Shown piece by piece: positions 63,510 to 64,000 of a DNA stretch of 64,000 nt (its first letter is position 1; each line of letters starts with the position of its first letter). Origin of the DNA: Prorocentrum cordatum (taxonomy: Eukaryota > Sar > Dinophyceae > Prorocentrales > Prorocentraceae). A model generated the notes under the pieces. That model did not search any database. It was given only the letters and a program-made list of their open reading frames with translations, and was not told where the DNA came from. Location: positions 270,001 through 334,000 of the forward strand of contig CAUYUJ010013936.1 in NCBI GenBank assembly GCA_963575745.1, written 5' to 3'. Position numbers and translations under genes: made by a program.

Positions 63510-63980
63510 AAGGGCCCCAAAACATTTCAAGCGGGTCCCAAGAGGCTTTCAATATGGTCCCAGAAGGGCCCGAGTCGCCCCAAGAGCGCTCCAGGATGCC
63601 CAATAGGCCACTACAAATGACCCAAGAGAACTCCAAGATGCCCTCAAGAAGGGCCCGAAGAGGCTAACTTCTTTGGTTCTCCTGAGCTTACTGGTTGATT
63701 TTAGCATTCTCGCCTTTTCGGTCTTCCGACGCTCCAGGACGGCCCAGGAAGCCATCAGTATCGTCCCAAACGGCCCACTGGGCCCCCAGGAGAGCCAACA
63801 GACGGCCCAAGAGGGCCTCAAGGGGCTCCCAAGACAGACCACGAGGCCCCAAAGAGAGCTCCAAGAGAGGGAGTACGAACCGACATCTCAGGCCCTCCGC
63901 CCCAAGATAACCCCCGAGACCGCCAGCAGGCCCCCAAGAGGTCCTCAAGACAACCCGAAACCGCTTCCAATAGGCTTCTG
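63510..63980 (-). repeat. CTTGGG-type minisatellite (reverse orientation), two blocks
   Basis: CCCAAGAGG/GGCCC-type units at 63,510-63,665 and 63,735-63,975, separated by a unique AT-richer spacer. Confidence 0.75.
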
Positions 63981-64000
63981 ATATGCATCCCGATCTATCC

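Overview
The window looks like nuclear DNA of a dinoflagellate. The evidence is: a CCCH zinc-finger exon of the dinoflagellate type (GRCRPC...GC...CHLC); an MsrB-like protein of the zinc-less form I associate with dinoflagellates; three degenerate non-LTR retrotransposons with dinoflagellate-style zinc ribbons and RNase H tails; a Helitron-type replicase of the kind seen in dinoflagellates; very high GC; and extreme repeat load with little recognisable coding sequence. Prorocentrum-like genomes fit, but the species is inference. There are no operons, ribosome binding sites or bacterial promoters to annotate, and I found no rRNA, tRNA, spliced-leader RNA or CRISPR array.

Layout. 0-5 kb: pyrimidine tracts, a 143-bp hAT-type MITE, fold-back elements and a ~41-bp tandem array. 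5.4-6.0 kb: CCCH zinc-finger exon (+). 6-20.6 kb: repeat territory, including a GAC triplet tract, a ~170-bp satellite, and 2.7 kb of extremely GC-rich palindromic repeats. 20.9-23.5 kb: Helitron replicase ORF (-). 23.9-24.5 kb: minisatellites. 24.9-26.9 kb: 3' half of a LINE (+). 28.5-29.5 kb: ~82-bp tandem family. 29.8-35.4 kb: nearly complete but broken LINE (+). 36.6-38.1 kb: C-terminal part of a different retrotransposon family (-). 38-56 kb: microsatellites, tandem arrays (~405 bp, ~205 bp, ~90 bp), dispersed hairpins and one possible membrane-protein exon. 56.5-57.5 kb: MsrB-like gene (-), split by a 200-bp inverted-repeat element. 58-64 kb: minisatellites and one candidate exon.

How the parts relate. 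The host-like genes (CCCH, MsrB, two weak exon candidates) are isolated single genes or exons. The rest is mobile or tandem DNA. The main story is a population of short inverted-repeat elements. One sits inside MsrB and must be removed for a protein to be made, so it behaves like an introner; a relative lies at 43.4 kb and shared arm motifs lie near 1.8-2.4 kb. A separate hAT MITE at 958-1100 has an 8-bp target duplication, and a related unoccupied site lies at 43.1 kb. Several repeat families recur in both orientations.
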